Shown: piece by piece, positions 33,557-45,700 of the stretch
Layout of the letters: each line of letters begins with the position of its first letter
Numbering within the stretch: the first letter of the stretch is position 1
Program-made: the position numbers and the translations under genes
Notes under the pieces: model-generated
Seen by the model: the letters and a program-made list of their open reading frames with translations, nothing else
Database searches by the model: none
Told to the model about the DNA's origin: nothing
Source of the DNA: Mnemiopsis leidyi
Lineage: Eukaryota > Ctenophora > Tentaculata > Lobata > Bolinopsidae
Direction: 5' to 3'
Assembly: GCA_000226015.1 (NCBI GenBank)
Contig: JH153076.1
Span: forward strand, 32,304 to 96,303
DNA length: 64,000 bases

Positions 33557-36124
33557 GACAGGCTCACGGCAGAAAGAAGATGGAATGTGCCGTCTAACCA
33601 GGAATTTGGAGCGAGGAATTTTCGAGAGGTGAAGTAAATAGGAGGCCAGTAAGAGCTCCGGCTATGTGTCATCAAATTATACTAGAAAGAAGTTGTGTTG
33701 AAGCCCGCAATATACTTCTTTTTCCAAATTCCAACATACAAAACTACATAAAACGCAATTTTCTAGAACAATCCGGTGACATACAATATTTAAAGTTAAA
33801 ATCTATTGACTGAAGTTGAAGGAGGAGCATGACAAAGAACTACATGTCCGGCAGTATCTTCTACACGATATTGGACAGGATCATTATCGTATGCATTACA
33901 TGACTCAGTACAGTCGGATCATGGAGCTTCAGCCTCACTTCCCATCTCCTGCTTCTGATAAGCACTCGTGTGTTTGTGATAGTAGTGCAGTGTCGAGTAC
34001 CTTCTCACTTTCTTCCGATAAGATCATATCCGCAGTTTAGTGTATTTCGTCTTGTATATCAGTGTATTTGAGATGAAGCTTGCTGTTTTGTGTAGTGAAA
34101 GTGGCTGAACAAATACATCATGGCCATAGCAGTCAACCAAAAAAAACAACGTAGAGGCAGTACTTTTAATATTGTGGTTAGCATCAAAACTAAGTCAGTA
34201 AAAAATATATAACAGTGGAACAATCAAGCTCAGCGACGGGAAGTCATACAAACGTTCTATCGGGCTGACAAAGGATGAATAGTGTGGCGAAGTCCAACAC
34301 TACGCCATCAATAATGCTACTATAAAGTCCTTTATAGATCGTTAGATTGGATTAAATTAAACAATATTGGATAACATTAAACAAGACAGTGTCTGGACTG
34401 TTCAATGAGAGAAATAATTATCAAACAATGAGAAAGTTATGTAATGACCAAGTAAAGTTATGCAACGATAATTACTTATGTCATGCGAAGAAATCAGTAG
34501 TACGGGGTTTGGTGAATCTGTTCTTGTTGAGTTAGTGGCTCGGCAGGAATAACCGGTTTTCTTACTTAGCGATTAAGGAGCTGTTTGAAATTTTACGTCT
34601 GTAGAGGTCACATATTTGGCGCACTTTACTTTAAGGCTTAGTTTGCAGCTGTCTAGACTGTTTGAAAGCTATGCGAACTATTCATAATTAACTATTCATA
34701 ATGTAAATTCCTTACAACATTTATGAAATTCAAACAATGAAATCGTTCAACTTAAACACTAGATTTGCTAGATTTGTTCATTAATTACTAACACGCTGGA
34801 CCGAACGCATTATAACACTCGTTTCGAAAAAGACCAGTTTTATTGTAGAACAAGTTCACTATTACCGATTAAACAACACGCACTCAAACAAAATACAAAG
34901 ACCAAGCAAATAGAGATTGTGTAATACTAATAGAATTAAAGACAAAGCTTAGTAAACAGTTTTATTACAAGCAAGGAATTGTTGGCACTCGGAGGGCGGT
35001 GATCTCATGACATGACATCTCAACAGTAAGACAGATATTATCTCAACAGTAAGACAGATATTATCAGCCTAATGGATGAAAACAGTGCAAGTGTTACAAC
35101 AACGTCACACGTGTGTAAAGCTTATCTTGAGTAAGTTTAAGATTAGAGCAAAATTACGGGTGTATAATGTGCATGTATTCTTATCTCAATACACACATTC
35201 AACGCCCATACAGACAGCATGTGAATATGGTGAGTAGGAAATCAAAAACCAATTAAAATGCCATTAAAAAACTCGTTACGACTTTCTGAGGAGCAAACAG
35301 AGATAGGAGAGAGATAGATCGATTTACAGTTTGACGTAAATGTAATCTCTCTCTTTATTACTCTCACCTTTCCTCGCAGGCACTGTACATAAAACTACTC
35401 ATGATAATAGCTAGTGTTACTCTTTACAAAGCCTACTATATATACGGTCTCATAATGTACTAATTGTCCTAGGTAGACAGGTAGACAACGCTATAGTGAG
35501 TAATGATGCTATTTATAGAACGACTCGGTTTATACATACAGACATCTCTATATTAGATGCAGACAGCTACAAAACCTAATGAGCGTTATAATGAGCTAAT
35601 GACCCGTACAGAAAGGTCTAATTCTGGTCTATATAGTATATGTCTCTAAACCTGTGTATATGTATACAATGTATACGAATTACAATCTACATGTGCGGTG
35701 AGCAGTATACAATTACACTCGATTATATACAGCGAACTTTTGACGGTGAAGTAATGATCGTCACAGCAAAGTGTGAATATAAGCTGACACCCTGACACAT
35801 AACAACTGCGATCCCTCCCCACAAGGAATGACTCGTAATTTCCGTACCATCTGCCCAAAACAAAACCCGAGCACAGAGAGTTGACGTATAACGAGGACCA
35901 TTACCGCAGGAGGTGAGCCGAGATATTCCCACTTCTATGGAGAAGACAACACGCCGCAAATTCAATCAAAAACCAGGATCCGATCTCAGATTGCGGGAAA
36001 GTTGTCCAGAAATTACGTAGTCGGTGAATCTGGACAGACTTGGGGGCCCCGGGTGACATAAATGACTTGACAGAGGGGCGTAGAGGAAGGTGTTTATCTT
36101 AGACGTGCTGTGAAGTTCACAGTG

Positions 36125-36151
36125 CTGGAAGTTCACAGTGTGAACTTCCAG
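36125..36151. promoter_or_regulatory. 13-bp-arm palindrome with inverted AGTTCA half-sites
   Basis: Bases 36125-36137 are the exact inverse complement of 36139-36151 around a central G. The core reads AGTTCA-CAGTG-TGAACT, an inverted pair of nuclear-receptor-type half-sites with 5-bp spacing. An extra copy of GAAGTTCACAGTG lies just upstream, near 36112. Binding is inference only. Confidence 0.4.
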
Positions 36152-36489
36152 AAAAATAAACGTCCGACCGTGACCCATGTAAACGAGAGGGGAGCGGTAA
36201 AGACGATTAAAGCGAATTAGAAATGTCCTGACGAACAATGCGTTAAAAGTAGCCACTGTGCACCTCTACCTTCAACTTCTGGCGTTGAAGTAAACTTATA
36301 GGGCTCTAGCAACTCCCACATACGCGAGAGATAAATCATAGTTAGAAAGATCGAATCAGACCTAATGGGCAGCGTGCTGCTTCACCCCTCTTTCCGAGAA
36401 CATGAGATTTTGATGATGTCTTTTGTTTACATAGCTGCCTACCTACAAACCTCACCATTCCCCTAAGGTAAACATATACCAATACTTGG

Positions 36490-36720
36490 CCAATTTGCAA
36501 TTATTATTAGCCAAGTCAGTCACGGCTGTGTGGCTCTAAATGCTATAAATACCCAGGGTAACCTAATCAAAAACTAAGTTTACCCACCACTACCTTGCCC
36601 ATTTGAGAGTCACTTGACCCTGAATCTCACCAATGAAAGGAGCGCGTGTTTTGTAGTCGCCCCCACGAGGGGGCACGGTGACGAGATGAGAGCCACGTGA
36701 CCTGTCCCGTGCCATGTGCA
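36490..36720. promoter_or_regulatory. Promoter-like cluster: CCAAT, TATAAAT, CACGTGAC
   Basis: TATAAAT at 36545-36550 has CCAAT about 55 bp before it on the + strand. On the minus strand TATTTATAG is preceded by ATTGG (near 36630) and CACGTGAC (36694-36701). Either direction is possible, but no first exon was identified on either side. Confidence 0.2.
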
Positions 36721-37951
36721 CGAGGTCACCTGACTGGGCACTGATCACATTAATCTTATAGTCAGTAGAGCATTAATAATAAAATCTGTGCCCTGGATTA
36801 GCGGGTAACTCATTAGCCAAAACAGTGGGGAGAGGGAACAAGGCTAAGACACGATCTTTCTTTAGAGAATTATAAAACTATTCCAATTGGACCAGTGCCG
36901 AGCTAGAAGTGACTAAGTCTCGAAGTCCTGAGTCAGAGGCCGACAAAATTTATATATATTACAGAACCGGAACCGAACTGATCGTCTAGGAATTGAATTA
37001 GCGTGACAAAGAGGTTTCTCTTATTGGTTCTAGATGAGCGGCCAATTTCTCATCTAGACAGCTTAGATCTACTTGAGCTTACATCATTGATAACTACTAC
37101 TTGGATTACCTACAGCTTTGTTCTCATTTTAAAATTTCAACGATCGAGGTGAAGAAGCGAAAATCTTTGAAGATAAGAAAATGCCAAAAAAGATGAGATG
37201 AAGCCAAGATTCGATCTCTTAGATATGATCTTTCAAGTTCATCTGGCACAAAATCAAAGTACAGATCAAAGAATATAATTCGAGATTGTAAGGAAGCAAT
37301 TCCTTATCACAAGACGACGAAAATAAACACAATCGACCTCAATAGAATACCAATTAATGAAAATTAAGTTTGCTTGATGGCTGGGAGATTTGCTTAAGAT
37401 CAGAGGCCAGACCGGAAAGATTCTTGGTGTGTTGTGTTCCGTGAATAGTGGACAAACAAAGTATTTCAGCAAATGAAATAGAGTGATCTCAAAAGTCTGA
37501 ACAATGAACTGATAAAGTTAATGTCGTTGAGGCGCCACTGTAGGTACTCCGTAGCGGTGGCTGGCATCGCCAGAGTTTTGGAGCGGCCGGATATAGGTAT
37601 ATTCTGTGGTGACTAAAAATGATGCATTATTATTTGCACTCGTCATCTTGGCATTGTGTGGAAAACAATAGACAGCTAAGAATAGATAACATTAATGAAC
37701 TGAACAGCATGCCAAGGAAGGGCTTGGTATACCAGTAAAAATGCGGCCGAATAACACAAATTTTAGGAGGTATCTAGTATAATGAATCTGCATATTATAT
37801 ACGTTAGGGCAGTGCTCTAACTAGCTATAAACCCGAGAAAGTAAAAACGTCAAGAGGAGGGAAGCCTGACAAGTCCGAACAGCGCAACAGCACATATAAT
37901 AACATATCGCAAATAAATCTATCCAGAGCTTTCTTAAATATACGCCCTAGA

Positions 37952-37952
37952 T

Positions 37953-38008
<56 letters not shown>

Positions 38009-38030
38009 NNNNNNNNNNAGAGAGAGAGAG
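37952..38030. repeat. (AG)n microsatellite containing an assembly gap
   Basis: A pure AG dinucleotide tract is interrupted by ten Ns at 38009-38018, then continues to a short G run. The true length is therefore unknown. Confidence 0.97.
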
Positions 38031-41000
38031 GGAGGGGGGGGATAGCTGCTCAAAGTTATTAGTTCTGAATTTAAACAGGGCAACTATGCGAGTATAATTC
38101 TTAATTTTCTCTTAAGCTTTTCCTCGTTAACGGCGTATTAATATCTGTTTTAAAATAGAATTAACCGGAAGGAAGCCCTCAAATACACCCGTTTCCAATT
38201 GGTTCATGGCTAGCCTGGATTTTGGGCGAAACAAAAATGAGAAAAAGAGAAAAATATTCAAGAAAAACTTGAACATGTCTTAGCTTTACTTATTAGATCA
38301 ACTGGGCCGTTCGCACTTGAAGGCAAGACTTATAAGATGAGTGAAATCGAATCAAGTGAGGACCTCCCAAAGATCCACCCTACGGCAAAATGAAATTAAA
38401 GAAAATATCGAAAATTTTACCATCATTTCCATTCTGCACAAGCAGCAGCTCCGGTATAATCTGTTAGAGGGAAGCTAAAACGAATCATTTCCCAAACTGT
38501 AACTTAATTGAGGTGGGGATGGAATTTAAGACCAGTGCTGCCTCTTCAGTTGATGGTGAAGTCGATGGATGGTCCGCTGATGACTTTACTCGTTTGACAG
38601 GGATGTTTTTAACGTAGGAAAACGACAGGAATTATGCGCTGCCGGGACATGAATCCTCGGGGATGTGACGCAAAACCACGACTTTAATTCTTAGCTCTAG
38701 TGTGTGTGTGTGTATGTGTGTTACATCTGTAACTCTTGGCCGTCATATCTTTTTGTAACACGATTATATTTCGCTGTCAAGGCTCAAGATATGTTGCATT
38801 TTAGAGGCAACCTGATCACTGAGCTTTATATCGCGAAGGAAGTGAAATATAATTCAACATTCCGATGTTTTTTTGCGATTAATAAAATTTCTCATAAGAA
38901 TTAATTAAATTGAAAAGGTTCAAGAACCCAGATAAAATTCTGATGGACTCCGAAGCCTTCAGGACGAAAATGACGTACTCACTGCCAAAGAAGTTCAACC
39001 CGTCAGATGAAATGAATAATCGAACCGACAAGATTTAAATTCTAGCCAGACAGCGGCTATCGCTCTTCGATTTGTCAGAAAACCGTATTGACTTATTGCC
39101 CAGGAACCGGTAAATGGAGATCATCTCATTCACTGACCATGAGAGGGATAGAAATTCGAGAAACATAGTAAATGTCACGTCTTTGGACTGCAGTAACAAA
39201 TTGGAGGAATAAATGAATATGGGGCACTTAAACAAATTAGACTTCAGGTACTACCGCAGTCACTTGAATGGGTTTACACGTAGAACGAACGTAATTGTAC
39301 CGGACATCTAGCACTGTCAGATACTATCTATCTTTACAGGGTTCTCATCGCTCTGTATCCGATATTATGTAGCTAGCTCTGGTCACGTGACTCTAGCTAT
39401 AGTCCGGATGTTGCAGAAGTGTTCTCTCAAACCAGATATCCCGGCAGATATCCTGCCGGGTTGACTGAAGATCCGGGAGTGGAGAGACGGATAATTGGAG
39501 GTAGGAGGAGGTTCCAACGTGGCGCCTTGAGATTGTTTTCCAGGTATGTCGGGTGTATTTGTATTTATATCCGCACTACATGGGACGGTTATCAGGTGCC
39601 AAGAGTTGTACTTTAAGGAGAAACGAACAAGGAAATATGCCGGACCGGAACTTAACTAGTTAACTGTGAATTTCATTGACAATAGAAAGAGAAAGCAAAG
39701 CCAAAAGAATTTTAGGAGAGAGGACCGGTGGTCGTTCGTTCAAGTGGGAAGGTACAACGAAACTTAAACAAGAATTCTGGCAATGAAAGGAAATGGGCGG
39801 AGATTATACGAAACAATAAGAGATTAACTCATCAGCTTGGTGTTATGAAATATGTGTAATAGCTGCTGTGCGTGCACTGTATATAATGTCAGTAGTATTG
39901 ATCGTATGGCTTGATCACTTGAATATAATAAACCTAACTCGTGCTGTCCTGATATAAATATGTGAATAACTAAAGATATGTATTTTTGGAATCCTAATTG
40001 CTCTAATATTAGCACAATCGGCCAACCGGCGATGCTGATGCTAAGTTCGAACAACTACGATTATTGCTAAGATCAGGTGGTACATTCCAGACACCTCAAC
40101 GCGAACACCAAAAGTCAAAACAGTGAAGTTAAATCACGGCCAGGCAGAAAATACCTTAAGATGACGGCGTAGCAGTGTGAAGCCAGTCACAAAATTACAG
40201 AACTGTATCAGTTATAATATCAGGCAAACAACGCCGTCCAAATGGCCTAAAATAGCTCAGATCATTTGAATGACAAACGAACAAAGCCGTGTAATGATTG
40301 GAACAAATTTGAGGGAGGAATAACGGCGAGGTTGCAGAATAATGACCTTGTTAGCGCAGAGTGAGTGTTAGAGAGTTAGTGTTACAGCTAGTTTACTAAA
40401 TCAGAGCCGGCTCCACAAAAACAGCTGAAATCATAGGCTCACACTGCACTACTGCAACGACTGAGAAGTGCTAGAGCAGGAGCATATAGTGTTTGTGGAG
40501 AGGTATTTATCTTGCTGGTTTTCTCTGCCATGTTTTGCAGTTCTCTTGTACGCTTCAAGCTGGAGACACAAAAAATGTAGGGCAAGCAGAATAAATCTGG
40601 TAACTCGAAGAAATGTCTAGTTGTTTTGAAAATTGTGTGGATCTTATCAGATCTGCTTAGAAGATTGTATAAAGATAAGTACGCCAACTTTACTGGTCTA
40701 AAAGTGAAAACTTCTTAATCTCGGTCCAGTTCAGAACAAAGTTCTAGTGGAAATGTCGCCTTGATAGCTCACCTTGCAGTTCGAGACCTTGCCAACATTC
40801 TTGGCTAACATTTCAACAAGTTATGAAGCTTTCAACGGTGTTTTGGGGAACAAGCTAATAACTTTGCATATCATTTGAATAAAACCGAATAATATTCGGA
40901 TAAAACTGAATATATGCAGGCAGCTGCGACCAGTATTCCAAGTCCAAGCGTTGACAAGAAAACGCTTAAATTTAGCTGACTCACCCTCACTCGGCAATCA

Positions 41001-42258
41001 AACGTGACCATGCCGGGTCCAAAACAAAGCAGAAAAGTTGCAAAACAATAGGCTTTGTTTATAATATAATGAGAAACAAAAATGGCAATTGGTGAAGAGA
41101 AAAACATCAGATATTTGGTCAGACGCGACAAGAACACTAAAAGCTACCCAGCTGTCAAATTTGACCCGCAACAACAGCTAAATGATGTCAACAAATTAAG
41201 GGTGTCGTAATTTTGAAAATAATAATTCTGTCATTAATTTGACAGTTGACATGTGCACTTTTACTGGCAGCTAAACAATCGATGAAAAGGGGCTAGTTTA
41301 ACTAGAAAATTTAAAGATTTAGGCACGTACCGATGCAATTCTACCTCGCCCGAACGAATTACCGAGTATGCACAGCCCAAGAAAGCCCCAAAACTGCCGA
41401 TTATCATTAAAGGACGGCAGTTGTATTTTCTGAGAGACGACTTCATGACTACTGGGTTGACCCTGGCAGTGTAATTGTGTGGCTTTCTTGCAACAAAAAC
41501 TGTTGCTGGGTTGACGGTGGAGTTAACTTTATTGCAATGTTGGTGGCCACTGCAGAATGGTGGAAAATTGGTCAAGTATGAGATTTTACAGAGTTGTTAG
41601 GATTAAAATTTTAAAGTTCCCGGCACCCCCAGTTTTGTGGAAAAGGAAAAGGCAGTGGAATATATTTCCAAGCAAGAGGAAATAACAGGACGTTGCTTGC
41701 TGCAATTTCCGACAACATGAAAGTGACAAGGCTCACGGGCTGGTGCTAAATAAACAATCTTGGCGTTTCAGCGAGATTTCTCATCGTCCAGATCATTTTA
41801 ACAATTACATAAGCTTCCAAGCATTCCAGAACAAACACAGCAGTGCTCCAGGAGGTGTGATGAAGTAATTATATGGAGGAGTGTGCACGTGGCTGTGGTA
41901 AAATGAGAGGTATTCGGTTAGCTTGTTTTAACGTGTCTCGTGCTTTGATTTTTGGCTCGACAAACAACTTTCATGGTCACAGAATAAAAAAAATTAAACT
42001 AAATATATGAATCGATGGATGTTGGGTAGATTGCGTTCGTTGAATTCGATTATTTCCGTGCGTGTTATCACAGATTTAGAACCAAGATAAGGAAAATTTC
42101 TAACAAAATACTCACAAGCATCCGCATATTATGCGCAATTTTCAACACTGATGCACACATAAAATTTAACCAAACCTATTGCCGATAAACACTTCTCCGA
42201 CACAACATCAGCCTACTTTGAGCAAACCGTTTTCCCCTAAAATTGGTCTCCCCCACAG

Positions 42259-42785
42259 CAGATTAGCCGATCTTGTGTCGCCCTTGACGTGGAGAGTGCT
42301 GGGTGTGAAAGTAAACCAGGAGGGTATAAAGAGAAGCCCTATCGGAGAGCAGCAGAAATACTTCTGGGATTCCCCCACGTACTGCGTGTTATATCTAACC
42401 CTATCTCACGCTGATCGGCCTCGCGGACTGGTACCTGCACTACCTTGACCAGGAACCTCACAAACTAGACTCTAATCCAGAGACGGTACCGGGCGTCTTG
42501 CAGAGTCCGGCGGTACCAGAGTCAGGTCGTTACTCCTGGTGAGATTTACAGAGTTCTAGCGACAATCCAACCTTCAACACCAACCCGACAGAACTGGGAG
42601 AAATATATCACATAATATATCACGTGAAATATCGCCGTGGTTGGGGAAGTTAGTGTGAGTTCAGATTTAACAATGTGTTTTACAGTTTCACGTCTCAACG
42701 TCAAAACAAGACTGCGGAACTGCGGAATGTTCCAGAAACACAGTATGAGTTGCAGAAGCTGGAGCAGACAGTTGGAAAGTGTTAG
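42259..42785 (+). CDS. Probable last two coding exons of an unidentified gene; frame broken by a 10-bp duplication
   Basis: Exon 42259-42538 follows a strong acceptor (GGTCTCCCCCACAG) and ends at GTGAGA; exon 42686-42785 follows TGTTTTACAG and ends in TAG. The junction phases agree and give a charged C-terminus (KTAELRNVPETQYELQKLEQ). The first exon is protein-like in one frame (LADLVSPLTWRVLGVKVNQE ... YFWDSPTYCVLYLTL) and then in another (IGLADWYLHYLDQEPHKLD). The switch coincides with an imperfect direct repeat, TATCTAACCC/TATCTCACGC at 42392-42411, whose 10 bp explain the shift. This is a pseudogene, a mutant allele or an assembly error. Upstream exons are unknown and I do not recognise the family. 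Confidence 0.4.
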
Positions 42786-45700
42786 CCGTTGTCACATTTT
42801 TGTGGGTACAAACGTCTAGGTAGAGTTTGATATACTGCAGGACCTGCAAGGCGGAATATCATGAAATATCTGCGTCACAGCTCAGGAACAAGGAGGAGGG
42901 TTAATAATAATGAATGCGTCAAAACGCTAAAATGAGAAGGCACCGCCCAAATGTCGTAAAAACGGAAATCGAGAGAGAGGGGAATGGGGTTGCCCAAAAG
43001 TTATGGCGATTACAACACGAAACCAAAATATGAGAACCACTGTGAGTAATGACGATACAAATCAGGAAACGTCGGGGAGACTTATAGACCAACAACTTTT
43101 TGGACATGGTTTACCGCGACAAACACGAATCCTACTGCAACATATATAAGACCTACAACAGATTTCTAATACGTTAGCGATTACAGGGAAAATTAGAGAG
43201 GATAAAACTTACTAAAGTAATCCAGCTGCAATATAGCCTAACTAGTCTTATACGGTTACTTAACCTTGAAACTGAAAGGTGTGAAGGCTGAACGTTTAAA
43301 TCATATGGAAACTGAAGCTGAGTGACGCATGGCCGAGACCGATACTCAAGTACACAAGGTAACTATAGTCGGGTTTGTCAACTCGAAATAGGCACCGACT
43401 AAAATAAAACGCATCGTGCCACTTCACTGAAAATCTTTTAAATAGAGCTTTCAAAGGCACGACTAATGGCCATGGTATCAATTTGATTAATGTGATGAGT
43501 TATCGACACCGCGAGCTAAATATAGTGATTTCAGAAAGTGCCAAATCATCCTTACTTGGAGGAATTACCGGCGTGTGCTATCCGACTTTTCACTAAAATC
43601 CCATTAATCAGTATCGCCAGCAACTCAACGTGTGTTTAAATGTCAAATATGCAACTAAAACGGTCACGGGGAAAGGATCGCCTTGATAAGTTTATATTTA
43701 CAGTAAAATGATCTCAGCAAGTGTCAAAATGGTGCGGAATGAGATACAAGTGTAAATTACCTCCTCCATTCCTCCAACTTAATCAGAGATTTCCAGCTGG
43801 GAGAGGTGATGATCTGGGTGCCTGGCTCCCCTGAATCCTCACTTTCCCTGTGATTTCACAACACCTTGGAGTATGAAATCGGGGTGAATCTGTGAAGTGA
43901 GAATTCAAGGAGACTGGGAGTCCTGGGAAAGGATTCCTGAACTCAAGTACCTAGAGTCCTTTCTAATTCTCCGCAAAATTACCCTGGCAGCTCACCAAGT
44001 TGATTCATGCCCGATCAGGATAGATCATAAACTGGTAAATAGCTACATAGGCGACAGTGAAAGAGAATCTATAGGAAATTTGATTACAAATAGTGATCAA
44101 ACTAACGATTAACATCCTGCTTATTTCATACTGATGACGACATACCTATGTACCTGTGACAAAATATCATTGTCCCTGAAGCGTTAAAGATAAACCAATA
44201 TTCGTTAAAACCATCGATATAGATTGTATAAAGTATTAAGTATGTCGTATAACCCATAAGATCATGACGGGCTGGAACTCAACGATGACTTGATACCCGC
44301 AAGCACCAATAGGCTCCCAGTTCGAAAATAAACAAAGTCAGAAAAACTCAGCAAGCTGTGAAGGAGAAACCATCTGCGGCGTGAAGATACGGGGACTTGG
44401 GCCAGGTGACACTCTGTCTGTGGTTAAAGCTAACCGCGCTCCGACATGACTTTCTGTTACGGTGCGACAGAAAATAATGACGTCAAAAGATGAGAGATAG
44501 TCATGGTTTGTCTGTGTGTACGTGTGGGTGATGGAGCTACTTTTAACATGATGTGCAGTGCGTATTTTGTATATCACGTAATGAAGGTATTACAATGGTA
44601 AACTTTATTAGTAAATGTGCGTGTAAATGCACGTGCAGTTGGTTCACTTGGCAAATGCCTCCATAATGGGAAAATGACAAAACGTCGTGTGCCGTCAAGT
44701 CACTCGCTTTATTTATGAACTCGGAGCTTTTATCACTTCTATAATTAAACGTTTTAAGTGCATGATACATCATCAGAGATCTCCCTAAGCACCTGGATGA
44801 CAGACCGTGCAGCTATCGCGTCCTGTTTTAATGCACCACGTTAGTTAACAGGAAAATAAGTGCACACCAAACCGCAATTACTGATGAGAAGACCGTGACG
44901 AACAATAGCATCACAATTGAGCATATGTCTTGTAACTGTACTGCAATTATCGTAAAACTAGCCCGGAACATGTGGATATCGTGGTAATTATGTATGCATT
45001 ATGTAAGCGCTAAAAGATTTGTAGAGAATAATTCCGTCAACATGTATAGGTAGCCTCAATGGGACAAGGTAACAAGATATGAGTATTGAAGGGAGAACTA
45101 CTATTGATATCATAGCTTCAAGAGAGAGCCAATCTGCATTTTCGTACGTCACTTTGGGTAATTATCACAAAAAACTACGCGCATAGTTGTGTATGTTGTT
45201 AACTTTGTTAAAAACTGTCAAATTTATGAAACGACGCGCGGATGCTTTGTTACGAGACACAAACAGTTTTGGCTGAAGTTCACGAATCTTCAAAGGAAAA
45301 TACCAGCGGGCTGCTTTCAGGATGACTTAGTAAAGCACAGCACGGATGGAAGGTTTTGTAATTAAAGTCGGCCATATCTTTTTTATAATAAAGTGAAACA
45401 TTTCAACTTCAGGCAGTTTTATCCTGTACGAGTGTGTTAACATTTAACTTAATAGGCAAAACCGACTAATTAATGTGAATTGCTCGGACTTTCATTTTTC
45501 CGAAAGCAGTTGATATGTATCGAAAGATGTCAATTATAAAATTTTCGGCAAATTTCAGAAACCGCAACCATTTTCCTGTTGAACTAACCTGTAAATTGGA
45601 TAATAATTGGTAAAGGATTTGACACATCAACTCACAGCAATTTTGTCCTATAAGTGTAGAATTTTGCTTCACAAAACGGAAGAAAGTACCTGGGAATTAT

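Larger units (their letters stand above)
33557..42258. other. Long non-coding stretch, 33.6-42.3 kb
   Basis: No gene supported. It holds a 23-bp tandem duplication (35018-35063), a 27-nt odd-centred palindrome (36125-36151), a promoter-like cluster near 36490-36720, the (AG)n tract with assembly gap, and a short palindrome CCCGGCAG-ATATC-CTGCCGGG (39440-39460) inside a weak exon-like frame. Open frames here are short and without homology. Confidence 0.45.

Noticed and set aside
39408-39540. Exon-like + strand stretch with RYPGRYPAG and a GTAGGA donor
   Set aside because: Its phases do not fit the nearby candidate exons and the residue repeat is explained by a local palindrome.
41620-41750. 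Short + strand frame FCGKGKGSGIYFQ... after a CCCCCAG acceptor-like site
   Set aside because: Only about 38 codons, no usable donor and no homology recognised.
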